Origin: Brachionus plicatilis | Taxonomy: Eukaryota > Rotifera > Eurotatoria > Ploima > Brachionidae | Direction: 5' to 3' | DNA: 20,910 nt | Assembly (NCBI GenBank): GCA_010279815.1 | Contig: QEOQ01000123.1 | Coordinates: 449,838 to 470,747 of the forward strand | In this document: piece after piece, positions 20,167 to 20,910 of the stretch | Layout: each line of letters opens with the position of its first letter | Position numbering within the stretch: position 1 is the stretch's first letter | Translations under genes and position numbers: made by a program | The notes under the pieces: generated by a model | The model's database searches: none | Told to the model about the DNA's origin: nothing | Seen by the model: only the letters and a program-made list of their open reading frames with translations

Positions 20167-20234
20167 ATCTAAAGAAGAATTTATTTTAAAAAATTTTAAG
20201 TTTTTTATATTTTAGAAAAAAATTAAATTAACTA

Positions 20235-20252
20235 GTTTGGATATTTATGCAT
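20235..20252 (+). repeat. 18-bp direct repeat, copy 1
   Basis: GTTTGGATATTTATGCAT is identical to 20453-20470, 218 bp away. The GGATATTTATGCAT core is not a simple A/T run, so an exact 18-mer match is unlikely to be chance. Confidence 0.6.
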
Positions 20253-20452
20253 TATTATAAATGTAAAATTAGTTAAGTCGATAAAAAATGGTAATTTTTC
20301 CAAAAGATATAGTCAAATTAAAAAAGTTTCAAAGTCTAAAATGATATCAAAAAGACCTTGAGCTAAGTTTTTAAAATGATAATGCTTAAAATCTAAAAAT
20401 TGTTAGCAAGTGTTTAAATTTTTCTTAAAAGAGAACTTGTTTACTTAAATAT

Positions 20453-20470
20453 GTTTGGATATTTATGCAT
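20453..20470 (+). repeat. 18-bp direct repeat, copy 2
   Basis: This is an identical copy of 20235-20252. Flanks diverge at once on both sides (TA|GTTTGG versus AT|GTTTGG), so either the repeated unit is short or it is what survives of a longer one. Confidence 0.6.
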
Positions 20471-20910
20471 GTAGACCTTAAAATTAAAAATTTTTTTGTT
20501 AATTTTTTCCAAAAACAAAAATTTAATTTCAGTCATTAATAAAAAATTTTGTTCTAAACAATAAATTCTTTTCTTTTTATAAATCAAAGATAAGTTCAGA
20601 ATTGTTTAAAAAAAACAAAATGAATATTTAAGATTCCAATTTATAAAACTATTAATTCACTTTTAAAGCCCTTTGATATATTTATTTTTTAATAAAATTT
20701 CATATAAGTTCAAACTCGTAAGACGAAGTCTTTTAAAGCAAAATTTACACAACATGGCCACCTATAAAAAATCATGCAAGCATATTGGGTCTTTGGTCAA
20801 ATTTTAAAGAGTGTTTAAATATTTTTTTTTTAAAATTAAATGTAAAATCCCATTATAATCAAGTGTCATGCTTCAATGTGCATATATTAATATTTTTTAT
20901 CTTATTCAAG

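Larger units (their letters stand above)
20167..20910. other. 5' flank of the RNF213-like gene, AT-rich
   Basis: I see no coding exon in these 744 bases on either strand. Noticeable are a TTCTTCTTTAG tract directly before the ATG, a TATAAAAAA on the minus strand at 20209-20201, and the 18-bp direct repeat described separately. The promoter should lie here or further out. Confidence 0.4.

Noticed and set aside
20201..20209. TATAAAAAA as a TATA box for the RNF213-like gene
   Set aside because: Only about 35 bp before the ATG, leaving almost no 5' UTR, and such strings are expected by chance at this A+T content.
1..20910. Bacterial-type systems, CRISPR arrays, tRNA or rRNA genes
   Set aside because: No spaced repeats and no tRNA T-arm or rRNA-like stretches were noticed, and gene structure is clearly eukaryotic.

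Overview
This is a strongly AT-rich piece of a eukaryotic, most likely invertebrate animal, genome. One giant gene on the minus strand fills almost the whole window: an RNF213-type protein, the giant AAA+ ATPase and E3 ubiquitin ligase known in vertebrates as mysterin. I could follow it from a probable ATG at 20166 to a TGA at 1797-1799 through seven coding exons. The segments are 20166-19880, 19831-19127, 18422-18041, 17985-13044, 10903-4139, 2962-2044 and 1953-1797. They sum to 14157 nt, exactly 4719 codons, with every junction GT-AG and in phase, for a 4718-residue product against about 5200 in human. The organism is not identified. Introns, high A+T and two very long exons would fit an AT-rich lophotrochozoan such as a rotifer, but that is a guess.

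The exons carry the family's modules in order. The N-terminal region and stalk (exons 1-4) come first, then AAA2 with P-loop SGNGKS, AAA3 with GETGCGKT and FFDE, and AAA4 with GKPGSSKS and NLDE. An E3 region with an RZ-type zinc finger (C4013 to H4045) and the C-terminal domain (exons 6-7) follow. The classical RING finger that vertebrate RNF213 carries ahead of the RZ finger is absent, although the reading frame there is unbroken. The gene therefore looks like a naturally RING-less, RZ-only RNF213.

Intron 4 (2140 bp) cuts the AAA3 P-loop inside the codon of the glycine before the catalytic lysine. It carries a 528-bp element with about 45-bp imperfect terminal inverted repeats. Inside the element, antisense to the host gene, one reading frame runs 179 codons interrupted only by three TGA codons. 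It looks like a decayed or internally deleted transposon protein gene.

The flanks (1-1796 and 20167-20910) and introns 2, 4 and 5 are very AT-rich and otherwise hold little I can name. The exceptions are short hairpins, an 18-bp direct repeat upstream of the gene, and a more GC-rich island near 180-360. Together with an open frame at the left edge, that island may be the end of a neighbouring gene.
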